64,000 nt of DNA from Buttiauxella agrestis ATCC 33320 (GTDB lineage: Bacteria > Pseudomonadota > Gammaproteobacteria > Enterobacterales > Enterobacteriaceae). Below are positions 46,978 to 57,707 of the stretch, one piece after another (position 1 is the stretch's first letter; every line of letters starts with the position of its first letter). The translations under genes and the position numbers were made by a program. The stretch covers positions 1-64,000 of the forward strand of contig JALKFA010000002.1 in the NCBI GenBank assembly GCA_024169445.1. The letters are read 5' to 3'. The notes beneath the pieces were generated by a model. That model had not been told where the DNA came from. It worked only from the letters and a program-made list of their open reading frames with translations, and searched no databases.

Positions 46978-47277
46978 ATGACAAAAACAGTATCAACCAG
47001 CAAAAAGCCCCGTAAACAGCATTCCCCTGAATTTCGCAGTGAAGCCCTGAAACTCGCTGAACGCATCGGTGTTGCTGCCGCTGCCCGTAAACTCAGCCTG
47101 TATGAATCGCAACTTTATAACTGGCGCAGTAAACAGCAGCAACAGCTCTCATCCTCTGAGCGTGAAAATGAACTCGCTGCTGAAAATGCTCGTCTCAAAC
47201 GCCAGCTGGCGGAACGGGACGAGGAGCTGGCCATTCTCCAAAAGGCCGCGACATACTTCGCGAAGCGCCTGAAATGA
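46978..47277 (+). CDS. insE: IS3 OrfA
   Basis: This 99-residue protein ([20 protein letters not shown]) has an HTH and a leucine-zipper-like coiled coil ([20 protein letters not shown]). It overlaps OrfB by 4 bases, the site of -1 frameshifting. Confidence 0.95.
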   Translation: MTKTVSTSKKPRKQHSPEFRSEALKLAERIGVAAAARKLSLYESQLYNWRSKQQQQLSSSERENELAAENARLKRQLAERDEELAILQKAATYFAKRLK

Positions 47278-48140
47278 AGTATGTCTTTATTGAAAAACAT
47301 CAGGCTGAGTTCAGCATCAAAGCCATGTGTCGCGTCCTCCGGGTGGCCCGCAGCGGCTGGTATGCGTGGGCTCAGCGGCGTGCGAGGCTAAACTCACGCC
47401 AGCAGTTGCGTCTGAGTTGTGACAGCGCCGTGCACGAGGCTTTTCACCGGGCAAAACAGCGCTACGGCGCACCGCGCCTGACCGATGAACTGCATGCTCA
47501 GGGTTACCGCTTCAGCGTGAAAACCGTGGCAGCCAGCCTGCGTCGTCAGGGGCTTCGGGCGAAAGCTTCACGGAAGTTCAGCCCGGTCAGTTACCGCGAG
47601 CATGACCTGCCGGTGTCGGAGAACCTGCTGAAGCAGGATTTTTACGCCAGCGGTCCAAACCAGAAATGGTCGGGTGACATCACCTACTTACGTACTGATG
47701 AAGGCTGGCTATATCTGGCTGTCGTCATCGATCTGTGGTCACGTGCTGTTATCGGCTGGTCAATGTCATCGCGGATGACAGCGCAGCTGGCCTGCGATGC
47801 GCTACAGATGGCGTTGTGGCGACGTAAGCGCCCGGAAAATGTCACCGTTCACACCGACCGTGGTGGGCAGTACTGCTCAGCGGATTATCAGGCGCTACTG
47901 AAGCGGCATAACCTGCGCGGTAGCATAAGTGCAAGGGGTTGTTGTTACGATAATGCCTGTGCGGAAAGCTTCTTCCACTCACTGAAAGTCGAATGCATCC
48001 ACGGTGAACGCTTTATCAGCCGGGAAATGATGCGGACGACGGTGTTTAATTATATCGAGTGTGATTACAATCGGTGGCGCCGCCACAGTGCCTGTGGCGG
48101 ACTCAGCCCGGAACAATTTGAAAATCTGAATCTCGCTTAG
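47274..48140 (+). CDS. insF: IS3 transposase OrfB
   Basis: This 288-residue DDE transposase has [34 protein letters not shown] and [15 protein letters not shown]. It appears intact. Confidence 0.95.
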   Translation: MKYVFIEKHQAEFSIKAMCRVLRVARSGWYAWAQRRARLNSRQQLRLSCDSAVHEAFHRAKQRYGAPRLTDELHAQGYRFSVKTVAASLRRQGLRAKASRKFSPVSYREHDLPVSENLLKQDFYASGPNQKWSGDITYLRTDEGWLYLAVVIDLWSRAVIGWSMSSRMTAQLACDALQMALWRRKRPENVTVHTDRGGQYCSADYQALLKRHNLRGSISARGCCYDNACAESFFHSLKVECIHGERFISREMMRTTVFNYIECDYNRWRRHSACGGLSPEQFENLNLA

Positions 48141-48203
48141 GGCCGTGTCCACATTACGTGGGTAGGATCAATTAGCCTCTTCAATACGTTACGTGGCCTG
48201 GTA

Positions 48204-48858
48204 CTTCAGTACATGAATCGTGACTACGGTATGCTCCCATGAATTAATCTTCACTGTGGTACGTGGCCCAGCATGACTGATACAGGAATCTTGACTGCGG
48301 CACGGGAGCTAGCATACCCGCGACGGCAATCTTGACTACGGTACGGAGCCTGGCATACATGCGACGGCAATCTTGACTACGGTACGGAGCCTGGCATACA
48401 TGCGACGGCAATCTTGACTACGGTACGGAGCCTGGCATACATGCGACTGGAATCTTGACTACGGTACGGGGCCTGGCATACGTGCGACAGGAATCTTGAC
48501 TGCGGCACGGAGCCTGGCATACGTGTGACTGGAATCTTGACTGCGGTACGGAGCCTGGCATACGTGTGACTGGAATCTTGACTGCGGTACGGAGCCTGGC
48601 ATACGTGTGACTGGAATCTTGACTGCGGTACGGAGCCTGGCATACGTGTGACTGGAATCTTGACTGCGGTACGGAGCCTGGCATACGTGTGACAGGAATC
48701 TTGACTGCGGCACGGAGCCTGGCATACGTGTGACTGGAATCTTGACTGCGGTACGGGGCCTGGCATTCCTGTGACAGGAATCTTGACTGCGGCACGGAGC
48801 CTGGCATACGTATGATGGGAATCTTCACTGCGGTATGGATAATGGAAGTCGACCACAT
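48204..48858 (+). repeat. Array of fourteen 41-bp iteron-type units
   Basis: Exact 41-bp phasing runs from 48285 to 48858: units at 48285, 48326, 48367 and so on to 48818, with consensus GGAATCTTGACTGCGGTACG + GAGCCTGGCATACGTGTGAC + T. A fifteenth unit at 48244 and a displaced one at 48216 are more diverged. The GACTGCGGTAYG core matches the origin iterons, so it probably titrates RepA and sets copy number or incompatibility. Confidence 0.85.
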
Positions 48859-49145
48859 AATTATAGCTCTATTGACCATGGGGTATCGTTAGCACTCTGG
48901 TTGTGTTTAGTTACTCCATTTTCGATAAAGATAAATATCTATCAAAAAAACAATATCATTTATTATTAGTATCTTAAGTTATTATGGCAACGTATTTATT
49001 GTGTAAAATCGATTAGTAACAGTTAGTAGCGTAATTTTTTATCACTCACTCTTTTCCTTTGTAAGTAGTGATGTGATGGACGCCCCTTCCTGAAGTAGCC
49101 AGTGCCATACTTTTACTGACTGCATTGATCCGGGAGTAACATCAC

Positions 49146-50180
49146 ATGAACACGATCAGAGTTGTTGGTATCGATATTGCTAAATCAGTTTTTCAGGTAT
49201 GTGTCTGGATGGTTGATGGTTCCGTGGCCTGGAATAGAAAAATATCGCGTCAGAAATTGCTGGATACGCTTCGCCAGTTTGAACCCGGTACTTTAATTGC
49301 GATGGAAGCCTGTTCAACTTCTCATTTCTGGGGGCGAACCCTCGGTTCCATGGGATATAGCGTAAGACTTATCCCCGCCCAGCACGTGAAAGCATTTGTC
49401 AGGAGCCAGAAGAACGATGCCAACGATGCTTTGGCAATTTGTGAAACAGCATGCCGCCCGGGCATCCACTTTGTTCCGGTCAAAACCACGGAACAGCAGG
49501 ATATCAAAGCACTACGAAATACCCGTCAGCTTATGGTTGAGCAGAGAACCGCGCTGGCTAACCAGCTTCGTTCTCTGCTCGCTGAATATGGTCTCATTAT
49601 TCCTGTTGGAATTCAGTGCCTCCAGCAGCAGCTACCTGAACTTATTGAAGATGCATCTAATGACTTAACTTTCACGCTTCGCCGTTTACTTTCTTCATTA
49701 CGGGAAGATATGCAGGCACTGAATGAACGAGTCACCTGTCTGGATAAAGAAATTGCGGCATTATCTTCACAACAGACAGCATATCGTCATTTATTAACGA
49801 TCCCGGGTGTCGGCCCGCTTATCGCTGCGGCTTTTATCAGTGAAGTGGATGCAGTGCAGTTTTCCAGTGGCAGAGAATTATCTGCCTGGTGCGGTCTGGT
49901 TCCCCGGCAGCACAGTTCGGGAGGAAAACAAAAATTGTCCTCTGTGACAAAAAATGGCAATCGCAGCCTGAGAACACTGGTCATCCATGGTGCACGCTCA
50001 GTGATGCGATGCGTGAAAAAACGTGATGACAGCATGGATTATTGGCTGAAAAGGCTGGAGGCTCGACGAGGTTTTCTGAAAACCACCGTAGCTTTAGCGA
50101 ACAAACTGACCCGGATCATCTGGCGCATACTGACTGATGGTGTTGATTTTAATATGAACAAGGCTTTCGCTGTGAGTTAA
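49146..50180 (+). CDS. IS110-family transposase
   Basis: This 344-residue RuvC-like (DEDD) recombinase begins VVGIDIAKSVFQVCV, with LIAMEACST and SQKNDANDALAIC, and a C-terminal Tnp-IS110 domain (LLTIPGVGPLIAAAFISEVD, SAWCGLVPRQHSSGGK). IS110 enzymes use a bridge RNA to choose target and donor sites. It appears intact. Confidence 0.92.
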   Translation: MNTIRVVGIDIAKSVFQVCVWMVDGSVAWNRKISRQKLLDTLRQFEPGTLIAMEACSTSHFWGRTLGSMGYSVRLIPAQHVKAFVRSQKNDANDALAICETACRPGIHFVPVKTTEQQDIKALRNTRQLMVEQRTALANQLRSLLAEYGLIIPVGIQCLQQQLPELIEDASNDLTFTLRRLLSSLREDMQALNERVTCLDKEIAALSSQQTAYRHLLTIPGVGPLIAAAFISEVDAVQFSSGRELSAWCGLVPRQHSSGGKQKLSSVTKNGNRSLRTLVIHGARSVMRCVKKRDDSMDYWLKRLEARRGFLKTTVALANKLTRIIWRILTDGVDFNMNKAFAVS

Positions 50181-50401
50181 CTAATACAGTGTTAAAGGAA
50201 ACATGTCTCTCTGAGTTTGCAGGCACTGATGAGAAAACGGCTACCGTCCCTGTAACAGCCTGAAGTGATCCTGGGTAATTTTATACCGGTGTAGTGATAA
50301 GGAAACAGGGTTCGGATAACATCATGGCGCGGGTAACTTAACCTACTAATGACGCCGGATATATGGTCGCAAACCGTATCGAACCAGTACTTGTAATACC
50401 C
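50181..50401 (+). ncRNA. Candidate bridge-RNA region of the IS110-type element
   Basis: This is 220 noncoding bases between the transposase stop and the right subterminal repeat. In IS1111-type elements the guide (bridge) RNA is encoded at the 3' side of the gene. I see short hairpins but did not derive the guide loops. Confidence 0.35.
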
Positions 50402-50427
50402 GGGGCGTCCATATATGGATCACAAAA

Positions 50428-51249
50428 TCAGGACACCGGAATAACCTTTTTCCACTTTTCTTCATGTAAACAAGGCGATAAACCACCATTGTTCGTATGA
50501 TGGCGGTACACGTTGTAATAACCCTTTATCCACTGGTTTATGTCGTGTACCGCATGGCTAAAATCACCATAACCGCCTTTGGGAAGCCATTCACTTTTAA
50601 GGCTGCGAAAGACTCTTTCCATCGGCGAATTATCTAGGCAATTCCCTCTGCGGCTCAGACTTTGCATCACTTCGCAATGCCATAGTAACTTTCTGTATTT
50701 ATTGCTTTTATATTGAACACCTTGATCTGAATGAAACAACAGACGGCCATCACGCGGTCGTGTTTCCAGAGCATTACGCAAAGCCCGGCACACCAAATCT
50801 GCATCAGCGGTTAATGAGCGGGCTGAACCGATAATCCGGTGTGAATATAGATCAACGACAAGTGCGAGATAGCACCATTTGACCTGCAGGCGAATAAAAC
50901 TGATGTCGCCGCACCAGACGCGGTTTGGTGCGGCGGGGTTAAACTGCCGATACAATAATTTTGGCAATGCCGGACTGTTGTCTTCATTTATCCGGTAGCG
51001 ATCTTTAACAGGCTGGTGACTGGTCAGCCCGCACTCCTGCATCAGTCGTCGCACCAGCCACCGGCCTGCATCAACGCCACTCTGGCGTAAAATCTGGCTG
51101 ATTGCCCGACTCCCTGCAGCACCACGACTGAGAGCATGGAATGCTCTCACCCGACTTCGTAAATCAATTCTTTGCACATTAACCGGATGCTTCACCTGCG
51201 CGTAATAAACGCTACGGTGAATACCGAATAAATGACAAAGAACCTGCAC
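50428..51249 (-). CDS. IS3-family transposase OrfB (IS150-like)
   Basis: This 273-residue DDE transposase has [34 protein letters not shown] and [20 protein letters not shown]. The catalytic part appears complete, but its OrfA partner is frameshifted. Confidence 0.9.
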   Translation of the reverse strand: MQVLCHLFGIHRSVYYAQVKHPVNVQRIDLRSRVRAFHALSRGAAGSRAISQILRQSGVDAGRWLVRRLMQECGLTSHQPVKDRYRINEDNSPALPKLLYRQFNPAAPNRVWCGDISFIRLQVKWCYLALVVDLYSHRIIGSARSLTADADLVCRALRNALETRPRDGRLLFHSDQGVQYKSNKYRKLLWHCEVMQSLSRRGNCLDNSPMERVFRSLKSEWLPKGGYGDFSHAVHDINQWIKGYYNVYRHHTNNGGLSPCLHEEKWKKVIPVS

Positions 51250-51275
51250 AGGCCACTTTACTTTCAGCCGTGTGA

Positions 51276-51592
51276 TTAGCGCGATAACTTTCCGGGGGAT
51301 TCGCTCATCAGCACGGCAGCCTGCTTTAGTATTTCTTTTTCCCTCTCAAGACGCTTTATCTGCGCTTTAAGCTGCTGAATTTCGCGTTGTTCAGGTGTAA
51401 TAGCATGACCAACGGGCTCAATACCCAAAAGTTCTTGTTTATACAACCGTATCCATTTACGCAGATGGTCAGGATTGAGTTCGAGTGCCTGAGCGACTTC
51501 CCGGCATCGCGCTGGTATTTAACAACCTGCTCGATAGCTTCGAGTTTGAACTCTGGGGAAAATGTGCGTTTAGTCCGACGAGTTTTGATCAT
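51276..51592 (-). pseudogene. Frameshifted OrfA of the IS150-like element
   Basis: It starts MIKTRRTKRTFSPEFKLEAI; at about 51500 one base is missing (GCCGGGAAG where GCC.GGGAA would keep EVAQALELNPDHLRKW in frame). The shifted frame continues to a stop at 51276. Confidence 0.75.
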
Positions 51593-51795
51593 GGATTACC
51601 TCACGTTCACTGTTTTAACATTAACAGGATTTCGAGGTGTCCTGAATTACTGATCCATATATGGACGCCCATTACATGGAGAAGGGTAGCGGTTTAAAGG
51701 TTTCTTCGACCTAGCAGCGACACTGACGACACAGTATGAGGAAATTACAATTAAAGCAAAATCGATATGGCTGATATGCTCAACCGTAAACTGAA

Positions 51796-52148
51796 ATGCT
51801 GGGCTGCTTGGCTTTTATAGTCACAGTGTTCAGTTATATCGATCATGTCTTGTTCTGGAAGCTGGCTCACTGGGTGGCTCGGAAATACCGTACAGGTATC
51901 AAATTCCTTATGCATCAGTGGAGCAAGTCACCAAAACCCGGTTTGAGTAAGACATGGGGTTTTCTGGCAGAAACAATACCGGTAAATTCATAGGTGAAAT
52001 CCTGTACCGGACGATCGGGCAGGGTAAGAGGCTTTTTCGCATGGGAGTACCCGAAGTCAACCTTTACCTAAGGATGGAAGTCAGAAACACCTATTCATCG
52101 CGCATCATGGCGCTTGCTAACGTTTACGAGGAGAGCCGGATGCACTGA
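51796..52148 (+). pseudogene. Remnant of a group II intron reverse transcriptase
   Basis: Two frames overlap near 51955. The first reads YIDHVLFWKLAHWVARKYRT...SKTWGF and the second TGKFIGEILYRTIGQGKRLF...PEVNLYLRMEVRNTYSSR. Together they resemble the C-terminal end (maturase/endonuclease part) of group II intron proteins. The RT core is absent. Confidence 0.6.
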
Positions 52149-52561
52149 AAGGGGTATTTCCGGATAGGAAAGAAGATGCAGGTATTATTGCCACAACGGC
52201 GTGTAGTGAGCACGATCTCTCTTCTGATTGAAATCAGTGACCACTGTGATGAGTCAATCCTCTCTTTACAGTGGTTAGTTCTTTCTGCAGCGTAATTTAC
52301 ACACCTGAGATAGCAGTTTCTGAGTCGATTTAGTTGCGACAAGTGATATGTCTCTCAGCTTACTACTCTCTATAGTGGTTATTACTCACTACAGTGGTGA
52401 GTCCTGTGACGAGAGTAACGTGTTCATCATCATCTGATTTATATCTAAGCTAAGAGATACAGCCAACTCTCAGTTCATCCATATTTATAGGTAAGAATCC
52501 GCACATAACTTGCCCGGAAATCACCATATGGTTATACTAAAAATACCATCCGGAGGTAGCT
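52149..52561. other. Short AT-rich gap, no gene seen
   Basis: It contains several tandem-like phrases (CACTGTGATGAG, CAGTGGTTAG, AGTGGTTATTACTCACTACAGTGG) near 52240-52400 and the promoter area of the toxin-antitoxin operon. No coding region is convincing. Confidence 0.5.
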
Positions 52562-53005
52562 ATGAAGGTTTTTACACCCACAACATCTGCTCACAGCCCT
52601 GACAACCTGTGGAAACACGTCGGGCTGAACGTGTCCGACAGCCTGATGCTGGTTGACGAGATTGATAAAGGACTGGAAGGCGAAGTGGCCAGCCGCATCG
52701 TCTCCTGGGCGCACATCACCCAGGCCGATCTGCGCCGCATGACCGGTATTCCCGGCACCACGTTTAACCGCAACAGTAAAACCCGTTTCAGTCCGGCTCA
52801 GAGCGAACGTCTGGTGCGGTTCATCCGCGTACTGGATAAGGCGGTGGATCTGTTTGAAGGGGATAAAGCGGCGGCTCAGCAATGGCTCAATGAACCCAGC
52901 CGCGCACTGGGCTGGAAAAAACCTGCCGACCTGCTGGCCTCCGAGTCCGGTGCCTGGGAAGTGATGAAACTCATCACCCGCCTCGAACACGGGGTGTACT
53001 CCTGA
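52562..53005 (+). CDS. Xre/MbcA/ParS-type antitoxin
   Basis: This 147-residue protein starts after CGGAGGTAGCT. It has a helical N-terminal region with an HTH (ITQADLRRMTGIPGTTFNRN) and a C-terminal toxin-binding domain (DUF2384; EGDKAAAQQWLNEPSRALGW). Such antitoxins neutralise RES toxins and repress the operon. Its stop overlaps the proposed start of the toxin. Confidence 0.9.
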   Translation: MKVFTPTTSAHSPDNLWKHVGLNVSDSLMLVDEIDKGLEGEVASRIVSWAHITQADLRRMTGIPGTTFNRNSKTRFSPAQSERLVRFIRVLDKAVDLFEGDKAAAQQWLNEPSRALGWKKPADLLASESGAWEVMKLITRLEHGVYS

Positions 53006-53460
53006 AGCTGTGGCGTCTGACCAAAACCCGTTACCTGATGACGGCGTGGACAGGGCAGGGCGCAAAAGAGGCGGGCGGCCGCTGGAACAGCATGGGCACC
53101 GCCATGGTGTACACCTCGGAAGCCGCCTCACTGACCATGCTCGAAACCCTGGTGCATCTGCATGCCGCGAATCTGCTCGATTTCTTTACCCTGCTGTGGG
53201 TGGACGTGCCGGATGCGCTGATTCAGGTGATTGAAAATGAGAGCCTGCCGCAGAACTGGGCGGCATCGGAAGCCCCGGCAGCACTGGCCGATATCGGCGA
53301 TCAGTGGGTCCTAAGGGGGGAAGCGGTGGCGCTGCGCATTCCGAGTGCGCTCTCACCGGTGGAGTACAATTACCTGCTCAGTCCCGCCCATCCCGAATAC
53401 ACGAAGATTGTCAGCCAGGCGGTCCCGGTGGATTTCTGCTTTGATGAACGCCTGAAATAA
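53002..53460 (+). CDS. RES-domain toxin
   Basis: The RES sequence begins upstream of the first ATG (53038): KLWRLTKTRYLMTAWTGQGA extends back to CTG 53002, which overlaps the antitoxin stop (CTGA). Such N-termini are standard in the family, so I infer a CTG start by translational coupling; a truncated start at 53038 would lose the conserved beginning. RES toxins degrade NAD. Signatures: GAKEAGGRWN, MVYTSEAASLTMLETLVH. Confidence 0.8.
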   Translation: MKLWRLTKTRYLMTAWTGQGAKEAGGRWNSMGTAMVYTSEAASLTMLETLVHLHAANLLDFFTLLWVDVPDALIQVIENESLPQNWAASEAPAALADIGDQWVLRGEAVALRIPSALSPVEYNYLLSPAHPEYTKIVSQAVPVDFCFDERLK

Positions 53461-53528
53461 TTTCTGGTTGTCCGTGTGCACAGGGCAGCGTGCAGTACTA
53501 TTCTTAAGGGATAATAGCTTCAGAGATA

Positions 53529-53723
53529 ATGATGATGAAAGAAGGATTTTACTGGATCCAGGTTGACGGTCAGGTACAGATTGCCCGCTATGTCTCTCAG
53601 CTTATCGAAGATATGGAAACAGGTGAGATAGTTAATGGTAGCTGGGAGTTTACGGGTACGCAGCCAGGTATTATTAATACCCGAGATGTGGAAGTCCTCA
53701 GTGACCTGCTGACCCCGCCTTAA
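53529..53723 (+). CDS. Small unknown plasmid protein
   Basis: This 64-residue protein is rich in aromatic and acidic residues (FYWIQVDGQVQIARYVSQLI, then ETGEIVNGSWEFTGTQPG). The fold pattern suggests a small beta-rich domain. It lies between the toxin-antitoxin pair and the resolvase, with a weak ribosome site. The family is not recognised. Confidence 0.5.
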   Translation: MMMKEGFYWIQVDGQVQIARYVSQLIEDMETGEIVNGSWEFTGTQPGIINTRDVEVLSDLLTPP

Positions 53724-53792
53724 ACTCGCCCGCACTGACCGGTGCGCCAGATACCCCCCTCTGGTGCCGCTGGTTTTCATGCCCGTGAGGCC

Positions 53793-54503
53793 TTACCTCT
53801 TTTCCCGCAGCAGGAGTAGCGCCTCCGCCACCGGCAGGGTGAACGTCACGTTCTGACTGGCGGCCACATCAAGCGCAAACACCTTCGTATATACCTCGGT
53901 ACTCTCATACTTTTCATGCCCCATCATTGACTGCAGCACCTTCGGTGGGGTGTGGCCATAGAGCAGGTGCATCGCAAAACTGTGGCGTAACGTATGCGGG
54001 GAGATCTCCACCGTAAAGGTGACGCCGTCACGCGACGCCTCGTTCACCGCCCCTTTCAGCCAGTTCCTCACCGTCCGGTCCGTCACACTCCACACCGGCA
54101 TGGCGCGTTTTCCCCCCGTCAGCGCATCGGTTTCAAACTTCTCCCGAGTACTGGCAAACAGATTGCGCATTTCCCGGACGTAATCCGCATCGGACAGCAC
54201 CACCGGTTCGCCGCTGCCTGGTGGTGCTGTCCGATGCGGAATGGCGTCATTCAGCCTGAAATCCCGCCTTCTTAAGGCCAGCGCTTCATTGATCCGCGCA
54301 CCGGTGTTCCACAGCGTGTTGACCAGACCGTGCTGTGTCCAGTCCGGCAGATAGTGGAGCAGGGCGGCCACTTCCGGTGCCAGCAGATATTTCGGCAGCT
54401 CGGTGTAATGCAGGGCCATACGCCGCAGGGCGATCGCGCGGCCGTAGTCCGGGGAGCCACCCGGCTGAGCCGGGACATTCAGGGCGACAGGATGTAACGA
54501 CAT
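53793..54503 (-). CDS. resD: ResD-like tyrosine recombinase (multimer resolution)
   Basis: This 236-residue phage-integrase-family protein has the first catalytic Arg in NTGARINEALALRRRD, HTLRHSFAMHLLYGHTPPK (H-x-x-R) and the tyrosine in STEVYTKVF. ResD-type enzymes resolve plasmid multimers at an adjacent site. At about residues 87-110 the protein contains a stretch encoded by a 21-bp perfect inverted repeat (54184-54240), where family members have other sequence; see findings. The recombination site is just upstream. Confidence 0.85.
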   Translation of the reverse strand: MSLHPVALNVPAQPGGSPDYGRAIALRRMALHYTELPKYLLAPEVAALLHYLPDWTQHGLVNTLWNTGARINEALALRRRDFRLNDAIPHRTAPPGSGEPVVLSDADYVREMRNLFASTREKFETDALTGGKRAMPVWSVTDRTVRNWLKGAVNEASRDGVTFTVEISPHTLRHSFAMHLLYGHTPPKVLQSMMGHEKYESTEVYTKVFALDVAASQNVTFTLPVAEALLLLREKR

Positions 54504-54521
54504 GACACCTCAATACGAAAG

Positions 54522-54588
54522 TTGCGCTACGTAAATTCTGCAGGGGTTTGCCCCACAAAAACAAAAAGAATTCACGTAGCGCAATCTG
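54522..54588. other. Recombination site of the ResD-like enzyme, copy 1
   Basis: An 11-bp inverted repeat TTGCGCTACGT/ACGTAGCGCAA encloses a 41-bp spacer, directly upstream of the recombinase gene. It resembles rfsF-type resolution sites. A second directly oriented copy is at 57639-57707. Confidence 0.7.
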
Positions 54589-55190
54589 GTTAAAAACTGC
54601 GTCTATTTTCGCCTTCATGGCGCCGCTTCGCCACTGAAAAAACCCGCAGAGGCGGGCAGGGAGTATTTCCGCTTTGTGTAAATATACCAGAAAGCGGAAA
54701 AAGAAAAATGTCCGGCAGGATCGGAAAAGGATCCTTATGTGATCCTTTTAGCCTGGATGATGGGGTGAAAGGAAAGGCAGGGCACAACATCCTGGGGAAC
54801 GGTGCGAAATTCCCCCTGAGTACGCGGGTTGCCGGGAATTACAGAAAATGGAAAACACAGAGGAAAGGAGGCTTCCAGCAGCCTCTCCGGTTCTGGCCGC
54901 TGAAGCTGGTTATTGCTGACCTCCGGAGCCAATAACCATCGGATATGTAGGAAGATCTCTGAAAGTGAGTGGTGCGCTTATTCTCTCGGTCCGGCTTGGA
55001 AAAGCGTATATAAGTGCATATTAGCGCATCAATGATAGCAGGTGAGAGAGTTCAACTGGCTACTAAATTCTCTCCGTAGAGGTCGTTGGCTATTTCATTC
55101 TCAAATGGAGCCGGTGTATTGCATTCATAGACATGCGATCCCAACGCCAGGCTATATTTCATCCCCTTCAGGCTGGATAATGCCCCCCCC
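54589..55190. other. Noncoding gap before truncated IS
   Basis: A hairpin (AAAGGATC/GATCCTTT, 54726-54748) occurs here. Open frames up to 75 codons lack ribosome sites and recognisable sequence. Confidence 0.5.
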
Positions 55191-56313
<1,123 letters not shown>

Positions 56314-56378
56314 TGATCCTACCCGCGAATAGTGGACACGAGACTAAGTGAGTAAACTCTCAACCAGAGGTGACTCAC

Positions 56379-56678
56379 ATGACAAAAACAGTATCAACCA
56401 GCAAAAAGCCCCGTAAACAGCATTCCCCTGAATTTCGCAGTGAAGCCCTGAAACTCGCTGAACGCATCGGTGTTGCTGCCGCTGCCCGTGAACTCAGCCT
56501 GTATGAATCGCAACTTTATAACTGGCGCAGTAAACAGCAGCAACAGCTCTCATCCTCTGAGCGTGAAAATGAACTCGCTGCTGAAAATGCTCGTCTCAAA
56601 CGCCAGCTGGCGGAACGGGACGAGGAGCTGGCCATTCTCCAAAAGGCCGCGACATACTTCGCGAAGCGCCTGAAATGA
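56379..56678 (+). CDS. insE: IS3 OrfA, second copy
   Basis: This 99-residue OrfA differs from the first copy by one residue (AAARELSL rather than AAARKLSL). The 4-base overlap with OrfB is kept. Confidence 0.94.
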   Translation: MTKTVSTSKKPRKQHSPEFRSEALKLAERIGVAAAARELSLYESQLYNWRSKQQQQLSSSERENELAAENARLKRQLAERDEELAILQKAATYFAKRLK

Positions 56679-57541
56679 AGTATGTCTTTATTGAAAAACA
56701 TCAGGCTGAGTTCAGCATCAAAGCCATGTGTCGCGTCCTCCGGGTGGCCCGCAGCGGCTGGTATGCGTGGGCTCAGCGGCGTGCGAGGCTAAACTCACGC
56801 CAGCAGTTGCGTCTGAGTTGTGACAGCGCCGTGCACGAGGCTTTTCACCGGGCAAAACAGCGCTACGGCGCACCGCGCCTGACCGATGAACTGCATGCTC
56901 AGGGTTACCGCTTCAGCGTGGAAACCGTGGCAGCCAGCCTGCGTCGTCAGGGGCTTCGGGCGAAAGCTTCACGGAAGTTCAGCCCGGTCAGTTACCGCGA
57001 GCATGACCTGCCGGTGTCGGAGAACCTGCTGAAGCAGGATTTTTACGCCAGCGGTCCAAACCAGAAATGGTCGGGTGACATCACCTACTTACGTACTGAT
57101 GAAGGCTGGCTATATCTGGCTGTCGTCATCGATCTGTGGTCACGTGCTGTTATCGGCTGGTCAATGTCATCGCGGATGACGGCACAGCTGGCCTGCGATG
57201 CGCTACAGATGGCGTTGTGGCGACGTAAGCGCCCGGAAAATGTCATCGTTCACACCGACCGTGGTGGGCAGTACTGCTCAGCGGATTATCAGGCGCTACT
57301 GAAGCGGCATAACCTGCGCGGTAGCATGAGTGCAAAGGGTTGTTGTTACGATAATGCCTGTGCAGAAAGCTTCTTCCACTCACTGAAAGTCGAATGTATC
57401 CACGGTGAACGCTTTATCAGCCGGGAAATGATGCGGACGACGGTGTTTAATTATATCGAGTGTGATTACAATCGGTGGCGTCGCCACAGTGCCTGTGGCG
57501 GACTCAGCCCGGAACAATTTGAAAATCTGAATCTCGCTTAG
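56675..57541 (+). CDS. insF: IS3 transposase OrfB, second copy
   Basis: This 288-residue DDE transposase differs from the first copy at a few positions (for example [24 protein letters not shown]). The differences show that the two IS3 copies are not a recent duplicate of one another. Confidence 0.94.
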   Translation: MKYVFIEKHQAEFSIKAMCRVLRVARSGWYAWAQRRARLNSRQQLRLSCDSAVHEAFHRAKQRYGAPRLTDELHAQGYRFSVETVAASLRRQGLRAKASRKFSPVSYREHDLPVSENLLKQDFYASGPNQKWSGDITYLRTDEGWLYLAVVIDLWSRAVIGWSMSSRMTAQLACDALQMALWRRKRPENVIVHTDRGGQYCSADYQALLKRHNLRGSMSAKGCCYDNACAESFFHSLKVECIHGERFISREMMRTTVFNYIECDYNRWRRHSACGGLSPEQFENLNLA

Positions 57542-57638
57542 GACCGTGTCTACATTACGTGGGTAGGATCACCGTTCCCGACTGGGTTAGAGCAGACCTA
57601 CTGACAGGATTCAGGGACAAGACACCTCATACTAAAGA

Positions 57639-57707
57639 GCGCTACGTAAAATCTGACGGGTGCCAACCACGGAAACCTTTCAGAATTCACGTAGCGCAAT
57701 CTGGTGC
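57639..57707. other. Recombination site, copy 2
   Basis: GCGCTACGTAAAATCTG ... CAGAATTCACGTAGCGCAAT matches copy 1 in the outer parts, including the upstream GACACCTCA. The central spacer differs. It lies in direct orientation, 3.1 kb from copy 1. Confidence 0.65.

Larger units (their letters stand above)
46913..48170 (+). mobile_element. IS3: IS3, complete, 1258 bp, with target duplication
   Basis: The ends are TGATCCTACCCGCGAATAGT and ...ACGTGGGTAGGATCA, flanked by ATT on both sides. Length and proteins match IS3. It separates repA from the 41-bp iteron array, so it was inserted within the copy-control region. Confidence 0.95.
49079..50410 (+). mobile_element. IS110-family (IS1111-type) element, ends approximate
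   Basis: GGACGCCCC at 49079-49087 and GGGGCGTCC at 50402-50410 form subterminal inverted repeats around the transposase gene, as in the IS1111 subgroup. The long noncoding part lies 3' of the gene. Exact ends need an empty-site comparison. Confidence 0.6.
50416..51657 (-). mobile_element. IS3-family (IS150-like) element in a palindrome, defective
   Basis: Length is 1242 bp. The ends TGGATCACAAAATCAGGACA and (complement) TGGATCAGTAATTCAGGACA are flanked by TATA on both sides. Removing it restores a perfect 22-bp palindrome GGGCGTCCATATATGGACGCCC (with one TATA), at the right end of the IS110-type element. Confidence 0.88.
56314..57571 (+). mobile_element. IS3: IS3, second copy, complete, no target duplication
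   Basis: It is 1258 bp with the same ends as the first copy. The flanks are TAC on the left and CCG on the right, so it does not show a simple insertion duplication. It probably arose by IS3-mediated deletion or recombination. Confidence 0.93.

Noticed and set aside
48285-48858. Regular repeat array that might be a CRISPR
   Set aside because: The 41-bp units are contiguous with no unique spacers, no cas genes are present, and the core matches the origin iterons.
48377-48879. Three leftward frames with repeats such as YARLRTAVKIPV
   Set aside because: They are produced by the 41-bp tandem repeat cycling through frames; there is no ribosome site and the sequence is explained by iterons.
49079-49145. 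Bridge RNA placed upstream of the IS110-type gene
   Set aside because: Only about 60 bases lie between the left subterminal repeat and the gene; the longer noncoding side is 3', as in IS1111-type elements.
54708-54935. 75-codon frame between the resolvase site and the truncated IS
   Set aside because: It is preceded by a hairpin, lacks a ribosome site and has no recognisable pattern.
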